Source of the DNA: an uncultured Collinsella sp.
GTDB taxonomy: Bacteria; Actinomycetota; Coriobacteriia; Coriobacteriales; Coriobacteriaceae
DNA length: 21,010 bases
Direction of reading: 5' to 3'
Assembly (NCBI GenBank): GCA_900547765.1
Contig: URIA01000040.1
Coordinates: forward strand, 1 to 21,010
Shown: positions 7,844-14,588 of the stretch, one piece after another
Layout: each line of letters opens with the position of its first letter
Position numbering within the stretch: position 1 is the stretch's first letter
Made by a program: the position numbers and the translations under genes
Notes under the pieces: model-generated
What the model was told of the DNA's origin: nothing
Database searches by the model: none
Seen by the model: only the letters and a program-made list of their open reading frames with translations

Positions 7844-7899
7844 TAGTCATCGGGGACGTTCTTTAACGACTGGTCATTCAAGAACGTCGCAGGTGACTA
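7844..7899. repeat. GGGGACG-type inverted repeat (family A relative)
   Basis: The inner arms 7855-7863 and 7880-7888 (GACGTTCTT / AAGAACGTC) are perfect. The outer arms 7844-7851 and 7892-7899 pair with one wobble. The left side starts CGGGGACGTTC, as in the copy at 8402. It lies just before the PTS EIIA ribosome binding site. Confidence 0.55.
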
Positions 7900-7917
7900 G
7901 GTGAGAGAGGTGAGCGC

Positions 7918-8382
7918 ATGGCGGATAACGAAGCGCTGTTTACGCCTGAGCTGGTGTTTTTTGATTGGGAGTGTGCAACGCCGGATGAGGTGTTCGCGCG
8001 GCTCGAGGGCGAGCTTGCCCCGCGCGGCTACATTGCCGACGGTTGGCTCGACGCCGTTCGCACGCGCGAGGATGCCTATCCCACGGGCCTTGCCATGCCG
8101 GCGGCAAACATTGCCATTCCGCATACCGATCCGGGGTTTGTGGCCAAGCCCTATATCGCGGTGGTGAAGCCCGCCGCGCCCGTGACATTTAACGCTATGG
8201 CTGGCATGGGCGCTCCAGTGCCGGCACAGATCGTCATCAATTTGGGTATTGCCGAGCCGGGCGGCCAGGTCGAGGCCCTGCAGGCGCTCATGAACATCTT
8301 TATGGACGCCGATGCCGCAGCCGACGTGCTCGGCCAGACCACGCCCCAGGGCATGGTCGACGCCATCCGCCGTCACTTCTAG
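7918..8382 (+). CDS. PTS EIIA component, fructose/galactitol type
   Basis: A 154-residue cytoplasmic phosphocarrier of the PTS EIIA type-2 (mannitol/fructose/galactitol) fold. The phosphorylated histidine is His69 in ANIAIPHTD, preceded by YPTGL, a pairing typical of galactitol-like (GatA) EIIA proteins. Later landmarks are PVTFNAMAGMG and the C-terminal helix GQVEALQALMNIFMD. GAGAGG at 7905-7910, seven bases before the ATG, sets the start. No EIIB, EIIC or sugar-metabolism gene is adjacent, so this lone subunit may serve a transporter encoded elsewhere or be regulatory. It is flanked on both sides by family A repeats and appears to be a single-gene unit. Confidence 0.85.
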   Translation: MADNEALFTPELVFFDWECATPDEVFARLEGELAPRGYIADGWLDAVRTREDAYPTGLAMPAANIAIPHTDPGFVAKPYIAVVKPAAPVTFNAMAGMGAPVPAQIVINLGIAEPGGQVEALQALMNIFMDADAAADVLGQTTPQGMVDAIRRHF

Positions 8383-8394
8383 GGTGGGGCGAGT

Positions 8395-8530
8395 CGGCAC
8401 TTGGGGACGTTCCTTTTCTGCCGGCAGTAAGGGACAGTCCCCAAGTGCCGGCACATAAAGAACGTCCCTAACTGCCAAGTGCCACATCTGTCCCCTTTGC
8501 ACCAAAATGGTGCAGATTAACCTGTCCCCA
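8395..8530. repeat. Composite cluster of GGGGAC inverted repeats (family A)
   Basis: Three overlapping structures fill the gap after the EIIA gene. First, 8395-8408 and 8437-8450 are a perfect 14-bp inverted repeat (CGGCACTTGGGGAC). Second, GGGACGTTCCTT at 8403 pairs with AAAGAACGTCCC at 8457-8468 with one mismatch. Third, a perfect TGCACCA-AAA-TGGTGCA hairpin (8498-8514) is flanked by TGTCCCC on both sides (8489-8495 and 8523-8529). No gene is encoded here. Confidence 0.75.
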
Positions 8531-8605
8531 ATGCACCAAGCGTGCCGCGGGGGCTGCGTTGTGACACAATGGCGTTTGTTCGATTCGTTATGCGAAAGGC
8601 CAACT

Positions 8606-9826
8606 ATGGCAAATAAGAAAAAGAACCCCGCACCCGAGCCGACGCCCGAGCAGCAGGCTCGCGCTGCCTCCAGCTCTCGTAAGAAGCAGCGCAAGACGTA
8701 CGTGTCTAAGACCGTCAAGATCGTTCTGGTGGTCATCGGCGTGCTGGCGATGCTGCTTTCCGTCTCGGCCATGGCGTGCTCCGGCCTTATGTCGCAGGCA
8801 GAGGATACCTCGGGCTACAAGCTTACCGGCGGTGTGGCTGCCACTATCAACGGCACCAACCTCACCGAGGACACCGTGACCAAGCAGATCATGAGCATGC
8901 GCACGTCCTACGGCTACACCAAGGACGAGGACTGGGCGCAGTATCTGGTTGACAACGACCTCACGCCCAAGAAGTACCGCAAGCAACTCATCGACTCCTA
9001 CACGCAGCAGATTCTGCTTCAACAGGCACAGAAGGAGAACGGCGTGACGGTGTCGGACGAGGAGGTCGAGAAGGCTTGGGAGGACGCGTGCAAGAGCGCG
9101 GGCGGTGCCAAGGCCTTTAAGAAGACCCTCAAGACCTACGGCTATACCGAGGACACCTACAAGGACTCACTCAAGGAGAGTCTGGCGCAGCAGAAACTCA
9201 AGGATGCGGTAGCGCCCACAAGCAAGCCCAAGGACAGCGAGATTGTCGATTACATCAACGAGAACCTGTCCAACTACAATGACGCCCGCCGCTCGTCGAA
9301 CATCCTGATCAAGGTCGATTCCGACGCTTCCGACGAGGACAAGGCCGCCGCCAAGGCCAAGGCGCAGGAGTGCCTGGACAAGATCAACTCCGGCGAGCTG
9401 AGCTTTGAGGACGCCGTTGAGCAGTACTCCGAGGACACCGGTTCCAAGGAGAAGAAGGGCGATGTGGGCTGGGATAAGCTCACCACTTTCGTCGACAGCT
9501 ACCAGACGGCGCTCGAGGGACTCAACAAGGGCGACGTGAGCGAAGTCGTCGAGTCGACCTATGGCTACCACATCATCAAGTGCACCGACTACTTCCATGT
9601 CGATAATCAGGTTGATGACATCAAGCAGGTACCCAAGGACATCAAGAAGTATGTCTCCAACGTGGTGAAGACGCAGGCGGCCAGCACCGCGTACAGCGAG
9701 TGGCTGGAGCAGTACAAGAAGGATGCCGACATCACCGTCAACCCCATGCCCAAAGACGTACCCTATAACGTGAGTCTGAAGGGTGTCACCAAGAGTTCGA
9801 CCGACGATTCGTCGACGACTGAGTAA
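8606..9826 (+). CDS. Membrane-anchored parvulin-type peptidyl-prolyl isomerase (SurA/PrsA-like foldase)
   Basis: A 406-residue extracytoplasmic folding factor. The N-terminal tail is highly charged (Lys/Arg-rich, residues 1-35), followed by one membrane segment at about 36-58. AMACSG at its end is only a poor lipobox, so a transmembrane anchor is more likely than a lipoprotein. A SurA_N-like helical region (about 70-190) precedes the rotamase domain (about 225-330: RRSSNILIKV ... GDVGWDKLTTF ... YGYHIIKCTDYF). The C-terminal helices and a Ser/Thr/Asp tail follow. The start is ATG 8606 with GAAAGG at 8594-8599. An in-frame ATG at 8507 lies within the repeat region, has no ribosome binding site and would add a meaningless leader. 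Confidence 0.88.
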   Translation: MANKKKNPAPEPTPEQQARAASSSRKKQRKTYVSKTVKIVLVVIGVLAMLLSVSAMACSGLMSQAEDTSGYKLTGGVAATINGTNLTEDTVTKQIMSMRTSYGYTKDEDWAQYLVDNDLTPKKYRKQLIDSYTQQILLQQAQKENGVTVSDEEVEKAWEDACKSAGGAKAFKKTLKTYGYTEDTYKDSLKESLAQQKLKDAVAPTSKPKDSEIVDYINENLSNYNDARRSSNILIKVDSDASDEDKAAAKAKAQECLDKINSGELSFEDAVEQYSEDTGSKEKKGDVGWDKLTTFVDSYQTALEGLNKGDVSEVVESTYGYHIIKCTDYFHVDNQVDDIKQVPKDIKKYVSNVVKTQAASTAYSEWLEQYKKDADITVNPMPKDVPYNVSLKGVTKSSTDDSSTTE

Positions 9827-9880
9827 TCATGGGGCGGTGCTCGCGCGAGTGCCGCCCACACTATTGAGGAGGATTTGCAG

Positions 9881-10324
9881 ATGACCAACGAAGAGCTGCA
9901 GAAGGAAATGATTGCGGCCATGAAGGCCAAGGACAAGGTTCGCCTGTCCATCATTCGCCAGGTTAAGGCCGAGGTGAAGAATATCGAGGTTAACGAGCGC
10001 CGCGATGTGACCGAGGAAGACGTCAACAGCATGATCAAGCGCCTGATCAAGCAGACGAGCGAGACGCTGGAGATGTCCATCAAGGCCGGCACCGACCAGG
10101 AGCGTACCGACAACCTGACCGAGCAGGTCAAGATTCTGGAGAGCCTGCTGCCCGCGCAGGTTTCGGGCGAGGAGCTCGAGGCCCTGATCGAGCAGGTTAT
10201 CGCCGAGCTGGGCGCTACTTCCAAGAAGCAGATGGGCCAGGTCATGGGCGCGCTGGGCAAGGCCACCGGCGGCAACTTCGACAAGCCGGCAGCGGCAAAG
10301 ATCGTCGGAGCCAAACTCGCGTAG
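9881..10324 (+). CDS. GatB/YqeY domain protein
   Basis: A 147-residue cytoplasmic protein of the YqeY family, which shares the C-terminal helical domain of the GatB amidotransferase subunit; its precise role is not established. It begins with LQKEMIAAMKAKDKVRLSIIRQVKAE and has the ESLLPAQVSGEELEALI linker and the GATSKKQMGQVMGAL helix typical of the family. The length matches the usual 145-150 residues. The ATG at 9881 is chosen over an in-frame TTG at 9875 because GAGGAGGA at 9866-9873 is correctly spaced to the ATG. It follows the foldase by 54 bp, probably in the same transcript, and is closed by a strong terminator. Confidence 0.9.
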   Translation: MTNEELQKEMIAAMKAKDKVRLSIIRQVKAEVKNIEVNERRDVTEEDVNSMIKRLIKQTSETLEMSIKAGTDQERTDNLTEQVKILESLLPAQVSGEELEALIEQVIAELGATSKKQMGQVMGALGKATGGNFDKPAAAKIVGAKLA

Positions 10325-10351
10325 GGGCCGAGCGGTACATAGTTGATGTTT

Positions 10352-10388
10352 AGGGGGGGGCGTGGCCGTCATGGTCGCGCCCCTTTTT
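10352..10388 (+). terminator. Terminator after the yqeY-like gene
   Basis: A run of G followed by GCG pairs with CGCGCCCC, then TTTTT at 10384-10388. The loop is GC rich. Confidence 0.75.
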
Positions 10389-10395
10389 GCTGGGC

Positions 10396-10466
10396 TGGGC
10401 ACTCATTGGGGACAGGCTTAAATGAGTGCCCAATGAGCAGGTACTCATTTAAGTCTGTCCCCAATG
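10396..10466. repeat. GGGGACAG nested inverted repeats with alternative pairing (family A)
   Basis: The arms 10404-10427 and 10443-10466 pair over 24 bp with one G-U (CATTGGGGACAGGCTTAAAT...). Alternatively, 10396-10407 pairs perfectly with 10421-10432 over 12 bp, leaving GGGGACAGGCTTA in the loop. The two folds exclude each other. It sits upstream of the amino acid transporter promoter. Confidence 0.75.
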
Positions 10467-10533
10467 ACTAGGTGGAAGGTTGCGGGTTCTTTACGGGAAT
10501 GTAGTGTGGGCTGCGGAAACGTGATTCTTTCCG

Positions 10534-10539
10534 TACAAT
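10534..10539 (+). promoter_or_regulatory. Possible -10 box of the amino acid ABC operon
   Basis: TACAAT lies 35 bp before the first start codon. The -35 region (CTGCGG at 17 bp) is poor, so an activator or a weak promoter is implied. Confidence 0.4.
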
Positions 10540-10574
10540 AGTTCAACTCGTGTAAACGCAGGGAAGGGACATTC

Positions 10575-11306
10575 ATGGCAGACATGATCGAGATCAAGCA
10601 TCTCAACAAGTACTTTGGCGACCTGCATGTGCTCAAAGATATCAACCTCACCGTCAAACGCGGCGAGAAGCTCGTAATGATCGGGCCTTCCGGCTCGGGT
10701 AAATCGACGCTCATCCGTTGCGTCGATTATCTGGAGGAGCCCACGTCGGGCGAGGTTGTCATCGACGGTACGCCGCTCACCAAAAAGAATCACCTGGAGA
10801 TGGCTCGCAAGTATAGTTCCATGGTGTTTCAGCAGTTCAACCTGTATCCCAACATGACGGTGCTGGGCAACCTGACGCTCGCGCCCATCAAACTGCAAAA
10901 GAAGAGCAAGGAGGAGGCGACCGAGATCGCCATCGCTGCGCTCAAGCGCGTCGGCATGGCACATAAGGCCGGCGAGTATCCGCAGAATCTCTCGGGTGGT
11001 CAGCAGCAGCGCATCGCCATCGCCCGTGCCCTGTGCACCAAGCAACCCATCATCCTGTTTGACGAGCCGACCTCGGCGCTCGACCCCGAGATGGTCCAGG
11101 AGGTTCTGGACGTTATGATTGAGCTCGCGCAGGAGGACATCACCATGATCTGCGTGACGCACGAGATGGGCTTTGCGCGCCAGGTGGCCGACCGCGTCAT
11201 CTTTATGGAGGACGGTCGCATTCTGGAGGAGGGCACGCCAGAGCACTTCTTCGATAACCCCGAGAACCCGCGCTGCCGCGAGTTCCTGTCCAAGATTCTG
11301 CACTAG
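10575..11306 (+). CDS. glnQ: Polar amino acid ABC transporter ATPase (GlnQ type)
   Basis: A 243-residue cytoplasmic ATPase that powers uptake through the two permeases downstream. All nucleotide-binding motifs are intact: Walker A GPSGSGKST (37-45), Q-loop Gln86, signature LSGGQQQ (139-145), Walker B IILFDE (159-164) with the D-loop SALD, and switch His196 in CVTHE. The closing region ILEEGTPEHFFDNP is typical of glutamine/arginine/histidine importers. The length equals the family norm. It is the first gene of a four-gene operon in the order ATPase, binding protein, permease, permease. The substrate cannot be fixed from sequence; a polar amino acid is the family-level expectation. Confidence 0.95.
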   Translation: MADMIEIKHLNKYFGDLHVLKDINLTVKRGEKLVMIGPSGSGKSTLIRCVDYLEEPTSGEVVIDGTPLTKKNHLEMARKYSSMVFQQFNLYPNMTVLGNLTLAPIKLQKKSKEEATEIAIAALKRVGMAHKAGEYPQNLSGGQQQRIAIARALCTKQPIILFDEPTSALDPEMVQEVLDVMIELAQEDITMICVTHEMGFARQVADRVIFMEDGRILEEGTPEHFFDNPENPRCREFLSKILH

Positions 11307-11314
11307 GCGCGGTG

Positions 11315-12190
11315 ATGGACATGACGGATATGACGAGGGCGGCCGTGTCGCGCCGTCACTTTTTGCAGCTGGCTGGCGCCGGCATGCTTGCGCTGACGGG
11401 GACCGCGCTTGCCGGTTGCGGCACCTCCACCAGCGGCGAGAGCTCCGACAAGGGGTCCAAGCTTGCGGCCATCAAGTCGCGTGGCCATCTGAATGCCGGC
11501 GTTAAGAAGGACGTTCCCGGCTACGGCTATTACGACACCGCCAAGGGCCGCTTTGAGGGTATGGAAGTCGATTTGTGCTACCAGATCGCCGCTGCCGTCT
11601 TTGGCGTGAGCTACAAGGAGGCCCGCGCCCAGGAGCTTGTCGAGTTTACCGACGTAACGCCCAAGACGCGCGGCCCGCTGATCGATAACGGCCAACTCGA
11701 CGTGGTCGCGGCGACCTACACTATCACCGACGAGCGCAAGAAGAGCTGGGATTTCTCGACGCCGTACCGCACCGACTACGTGGGACTCATGGTCAAGAAG
11801 CGTTCGGGCTTTACCTCGATTGAGGATCTGGACGGCAAGGTCATCGGCGTGAGCCAGGGTGCTACCACGCAGGGCCTGATCGAGCAGATGATCAAGGACA
11901 ACGGCTTTAGCTGCAAGCCAGAGTTTAGGGCCTTTAGCGGCTATCCCATCATCAAGAGCTCGCTCGACGCCGGCAATATCGACGTCTTTGCCATGGACCG
12001 CTCCACGCTGGCCGGTTACATGAACGAGACCGTTGAGCTGCTGCAGCCCGAGGTCAAGTTTGGCGAGCAGGGCTACGGCGTGGCGACCAAGAAGGGCTGC
12101 GACCTTTCGGCCGTGGTCGATCAGGTGATTTGCGATCGCCTGGCCGACGGCTGGCTCGACCAAGAGGTCAAGACCTGGGGTCTTGTATAG
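11315..12190 (+). CDS. Amino acid-binding lipoprotein of the ABC importer, Tat-type signal
   Basis: A 291-residue extracellular solute-binding protein (family 3). The signal region has a twin-arginine motif SRRHFLQ (Arg13, Arg14) and a lipobox LAGC with lipidated Cys35, so export by Tat followed by lipid anchoring is predicted. The mature part begins with a Ser/Gly linker, then KSRGHLNAGVKKDVPGYGY, FEGMEVDLCYQIA, DVVAATYTITDERKKSWDFSTPY and DLDGKVIGVSQGATTQ, all standard for this fold. The start is uncertain among several closely spaced codons (GTG 11312, ATG 11315, 11324, 11333); all leave the Tat motif intact. It follows the ATPase by 8 bp. Confidence 0.93.
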   Translation: MDMTDMTRAAVSRRHFLQLAGAGMLALTGTALAGCGTSTSGESSDKGSKLAAIKSRGHLNAGVKKDVPGYGYYDTAKGRFEGMEVDLCYQIAAAVFGVSYKEARAQELVEFTDVTPKTRGPLIDNGQLDVVAATYTITDERKKSWDFSTPYRTDYVGLMVKKRSGFTSIEDLDGKVIGVSQGATTQGLIEQMIKDNGFSCKPEFRAFSGYPIIKSSLDAGNIDVFAMDRSTLAGYMNETVELLQPEVKFGEQGYGVATKKGCDLSAVVDQVICDRLADGWLDQEVKTWGLV

Positions 12191-12215
12191 GCGCATCGTC
12201 CAAGGAAGGAATCAA

Positions 12216-12962
12216 ATGCTCGAAGGATTATTTGACGCCGACCGTTGGTCGACGACATTTCAAAATATGGGGCCCTTCTGGGAGGGCTTTGGCGTGACGC
12301 TGCAAGTGGTCGTTGCCGGCCTGCTGTTGTCGCTGGTGCTGGGCACGCTGCTGGGCGTGTTCTCTACCACTCGCTCGCGCGTGCTGCGCGCCATAAGCCG
12401 CGTGTACGTGGAGTTTTACCAGAACACCCCGTTGCCCGTGCAGGTGCTCTTTATGTACATGGCCGGTCCGCAGTTTTTGCAGGCCATAACCGGTGCCGAC
12501 CAGCCGGTGCGCATCGCGCCGTTCGTGCTGGGCTTCTTGGGCGTGGGTCTGTATCACGCGGCCTACATTTCGGAGGTCATCCGCACTGGTATCGAGGCGG
12601 TTCCGCGCGGTCAGATGGAGGCGGCCCAGAGCCAGGGCTTCACCCGTGCGCAGGCGTACTGGTACATCGTACTGCCCCAGACATTCAAGATCATTCTGCC
12701 GCCGCTGTGCAACCAGGCGCTCAACCTGGTCAAGAATACGTCGGTGCTGGCGCTTGTGGCCGGCGGCGACCTTATGTACCGTTCCGACAACTTTGTGAGT
12801 CTGTACGGTTACCTGCAGGGATACATCGTCTGCTGCCTTATGTACTTCATCATCTGCTTTCCGCTCGCCATACTGGTGCAGTGGCTCGAGCGCCGCTCCA
12901 AGGAGCGTCCGCGCGGTGTGAGCCTGGCCGAGCTGGGGCTCGACAACGTAGAGGAGGCCTAG
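12216..12962 (+). CDS. Amino acid ABC transporter permease (HisM/GlnP type) 1
   Basis: A 248-residue membrane protein with about five hydrophobic spans. The cytoplasmic coupling loop (EAA motif) reads GIEAVPRGQMEAAQSQGFT near the middle, followed by QAYWYIVLPQTFKIILPPL; this loop contacts the ATPase. FYQNTPLPVQVLFMY is the typical helix-3 signature of polar amino acid permeases. The start at ATG 12216 is set by AAGGAAGGA at 12202-12210; an in-frame TTG at 12183 overlaps the previous gene and adds residues without a binding site. It forms a probable heterodimer with the next gene product. Confidence 0.93.
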   Translation: MLEGLFDADRWSTTFQNMGPFWEGFGVTLQVVVAGLLLSLVLGTLLGVFSTTRSRVLRAISRVYVEFYQNTPLPVQVLFMYMAGPQFLQAITGADQPVRIAPFVLGFLGVGLYHAAYISEVIRTGIEAVPRGQMEAAQSQGFTRAQAYWYIVLPQTFKIILPPLCNQALNLVKNTSVLALVAGGDLMYRSDNFVSLYGYLQGYIVCCLMYFIICFPLAILVQWLERRSKERPRGVSLAELGLDNVEEA

Positions 12963-12965
12963 CGC

Positions 12966-13604
12966 ATGGAAATCTTCAACGCGACCAACCTGCTCTACAT
13001 TTGGGGCGGCTTTGTTAAGACGATCGAGATCTCGGCGCTGTCGATCTTTTTCTCGCTCATCTTTGGCACGGTACTGGCGCTCGTTAAAAGCTATGCGCCC
13101 CGCCCGTTCCGTATTTTGGTGAGCGCCTATATCGAGCTGTTCCGCTGCACGCCAAACCTGCTGTGGATCCTGTTTATCTACTTTACGGTGCAGGGTTTGG
13201 ACATTGTGATTTCGACCATCGCTTTTACGCTGTTCACCAGCGCTGTTATGGCCGAGATTGTGCGCGGCGGCCTCAACTCGATTCCGCGCGGCCAGTTTGA
13301 GGCGGCGCAGAGCCAGGGCTTTGGCTTCTTTGCCACCATGCGCTACATCATTCTGCCGCAGACGTTTAAGACGATCATTCCGGCGCTGTTTAGCCAGTGC
13401 ACAACTGTCATTAAGGACAGCTCGTATCTTTCGGGCATTAACGTGGCCGAACTCATGTACACGGCCAACGTCGTGATGGCCCACGCGATCGACCTGTCGC
13501 AGGTGCTTATGCTCTACGGCCTGGTTTTCGCGATGTACTTTGTGCTCAACTTTGGTATCTCGCTGCTGGTCCGAGCGTATCAACGTCGTATCGTAGCCGC
13601 ATAG
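12966..13604 (+). CDS. Amino acid ABC transporter permease (HisM/GlnP type) 2
   Basis: A 212-residue second permease, paralogous to the first. The EAA loop is GGLNSIPRGQFEAAQSQGF, then RYIILPQTFKTIIPAL; the helix-3 region is AYIELFRCTPNLLWILFIY. It is about 36 residues shorter than permease 1, mainly at both ends. The ribosome binding site GAGGAGG (12951-12957) is inside the end of the preceding gene and the gap is 3 bp, so translation is coupled. It ends the operon; an imperfect palindrome begins right after its stop codon. Confidence 0.93.
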   Translation: MEIFNATNLLYIWGGFVKTIEISALSIFFSLIFGTVLALVKSYAPRPFRILVSAYIELFRCTPNLLWILFIYFTVQGLDIVISTIAFTLFTSAVMAEIVRGGLNSIPRGQFEAAQSQGFGFFATMRYIILPQTFKTIIPALFSQCTTVIKDSSYLSGINVAELMYTANVVMAHAIDLSQVLMLYGLVFAMYFVLNFGISLLVRAYQRRIVAA

Positions 13605-13710
13605 TCCTGCTTCCCCAAGCACGGCACCTTGCCCCTCAATCGTCACTTGCGTACATTTAGTACGCGGCGCTCCTCTTTCGGGGCAATCTGCCGCACTTGG
13701 GAAACCAGGA
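13605..13710. repeat. 106-bp imperfect palindrome with nested hairpin
   Basis: The arms 13605-13635 and 13680-13710 match in 25 of 31 positions as inverted repeats (TCCTG..TTGCCCC). The centre holds a perfect GCGTAC-ATTTA-GTACGC hairpin (13649-13665). It begins immediately after the permease stop codon and lacks a terminal T tract, so it looks like an extragenic palindromic repeat that may stabilise the 3' end of the mRNA. Confidence 0.65.
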
Positions 13711-13775
13711 CGGTCGTAAGTGACAAAATGGGAATCAGGAATCGCCTATTTTTCATTTGTTAGAAAGGAATCGCG

Positions 13776-14399
13776 ATGAGCGATCTGGAGAATAAGAAGA
13801 ATCCTGTGGTCATTACCATCGCGCGCGACTTTGGCGCCGAGGGCCACGAGATTGGTCGCATGCTTGCCGACGAGTTGGGGATTCCGCTGTACGATAACGA
13901 GCTGCTGGTGCGCGCGTCGCTGCGCGCGGGCGAGTCGCTCGACAAGATGGCTGCCTACGACGAGCGCCTGGCCGTGGAGAATATGGCGTTTCTGCCCGAC
14001 CGCTACGATGCGCGTTCGTACTCGGACAAGTTGTTCCAAAAGATGAGCCAGGTGATTTTGGATCTGGGCGAGACCGAGAGCTGCATTATCGAAGGCCGCC
14101 TGTCCGATTACCTGCTGCGTAACAACCCCAACCACATTGCCGTGTTGGTGACCGCTCCCTTTGAGGACCGCGTCGAGATCGTGCGCAAGAAGCGCGGCCT
14201 TAACAAAAAGAAGGGCGCCAAGCTGGTCAAGCAGCAGCAGAAGGCGCGCGAGGCGTTCTATAAGCGCTACAGCGCCGGAAAGTGGAAGATGACGAGCGGT
14301 AAAGACATCGTCGTCAACCGTGCTAAGCTGGGCCGCGAGGGCTGTAAAGACGTCATCGCCGCCGCCTACCGCTACAAAGTGGCCCAGCTCGAGGGCTAA
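13776..14399 (+). CDS. Cytidylate kinase-like family protein
   Basis: A 207-residue cytoplasmic protein of the cytidylate kinase-like family (Pfam Cytidylate_kin2). The N-terminal ITIARDFGAEGHEIGRMLADELGIPLYDNELL is the family's modified nucleotide-binding region: it has the R-xx-G-x-x-G-xx-IG pattern but no classical P-loop lysine. CIIEGRLSDYLL and a basic lid (RKKRGLNKKKGAKLVKQQQ, about residues 145-165) follow. The real cmk sequence differs, so CMP kinase activity is not assured; the substrate is unknown. AAAGGA before the ATG supports the start. It stands alone between a palindromic repeat and a strong terminator. Confidence 0.85.
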   Translation: MSDLENKKNPVVITIARDFGAEGHEIGRMLADELGIPLYDNELLVRASLRAGESLDKMAAYDERLAVENMAFLPDRYDARSYSDKLFQKMSQVILDLGETESCIIEGRLSDYLLRNNPNHIAVLVTAPFEDRVEIVRKKRGLNKKKGAKLVKQQQKAREAFYKRYSAGKWKMTSGKDIVVNRAKLGREGCKDVIAAAYRYKVAQLEG

Positions 14400-14405
14400 C
14401 CGACC

Positions 14406-14450
14406 AAAACCGCCACAAAGGGGACAGTGCATCTTTGTGGTGGTTTTTGT
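14406..14450 (+). terminator. Terminator with GGGGACAG loop (family A)
   Basis: AAAACCGCCACAAAG (14406-14420) pairs with 14433-14447 over 15 bp with one G-U. The loop is GGGACAGTGCAT. A T-rich tail, then TTTTAGGTAGA, follows. It is a clear intrinsic terminator built on the GGGGACAG repeat. Confidence 0.85.
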
Positions 14451-14490
14451 TTTAGGTAGAGAAAGTTAACTGGTTCTGCCGGGCCGATCG

Positions 14491-14533
14491 CTCAAAGAAC
14501 TCAAGGATGCTCAAAAAGCTCAAAGATACTCAA
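14491..14533 (+). promoter_or_regulatory. Five phased CTCAA repeats (iteron-like array)
   Basis: CTCAA starts at 14491, 14500, 14510, 14519 and 14529, a strict 9/10/9/10 spacing, all in the same orientation, with most units followed by purines (AGA, GGA, AAA, AGA, ATA). The array lies about 55 bp before the ATPase gene in an AT-rich stretch. It is a likely cooperative binding site, possibly for the ATPase product, which has a winged helix. Confidence 0.6.
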
Positions 14534-14588
14534 ATAAATTATAGATAGTAGGGGCATAATTAAGTTATATGAGTTAAAGGGAGGCTTT

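Noticed and set aside
8507..8605. N-terminal extension of the foldase from ATG 8507
   Set aside because: It lies in the repeat hairpin, has no ribosome binding site and encodes nothing foldase-like; ATG 8606 has GAAAGG.
11315..11420. Frameshift or broken start at the binding-protein gene
   Set aside because: Several close in-frame start codons exist and the Tat signal and lipobox are intact in one frame.
12228..13646. A 472-codon open frame on the minus strand
   Set aside because: It lies opposite both ABC permease genes, is rich in Arg/His/Gln as expected for an antisense shadow of GC-rich code, and has no ribosome binding site or domain.
14491..14533. CRISPR array
   Set aside because: The repeats are 5-7 nt with 9-10-bp period, far too short, and no cas genes are present.
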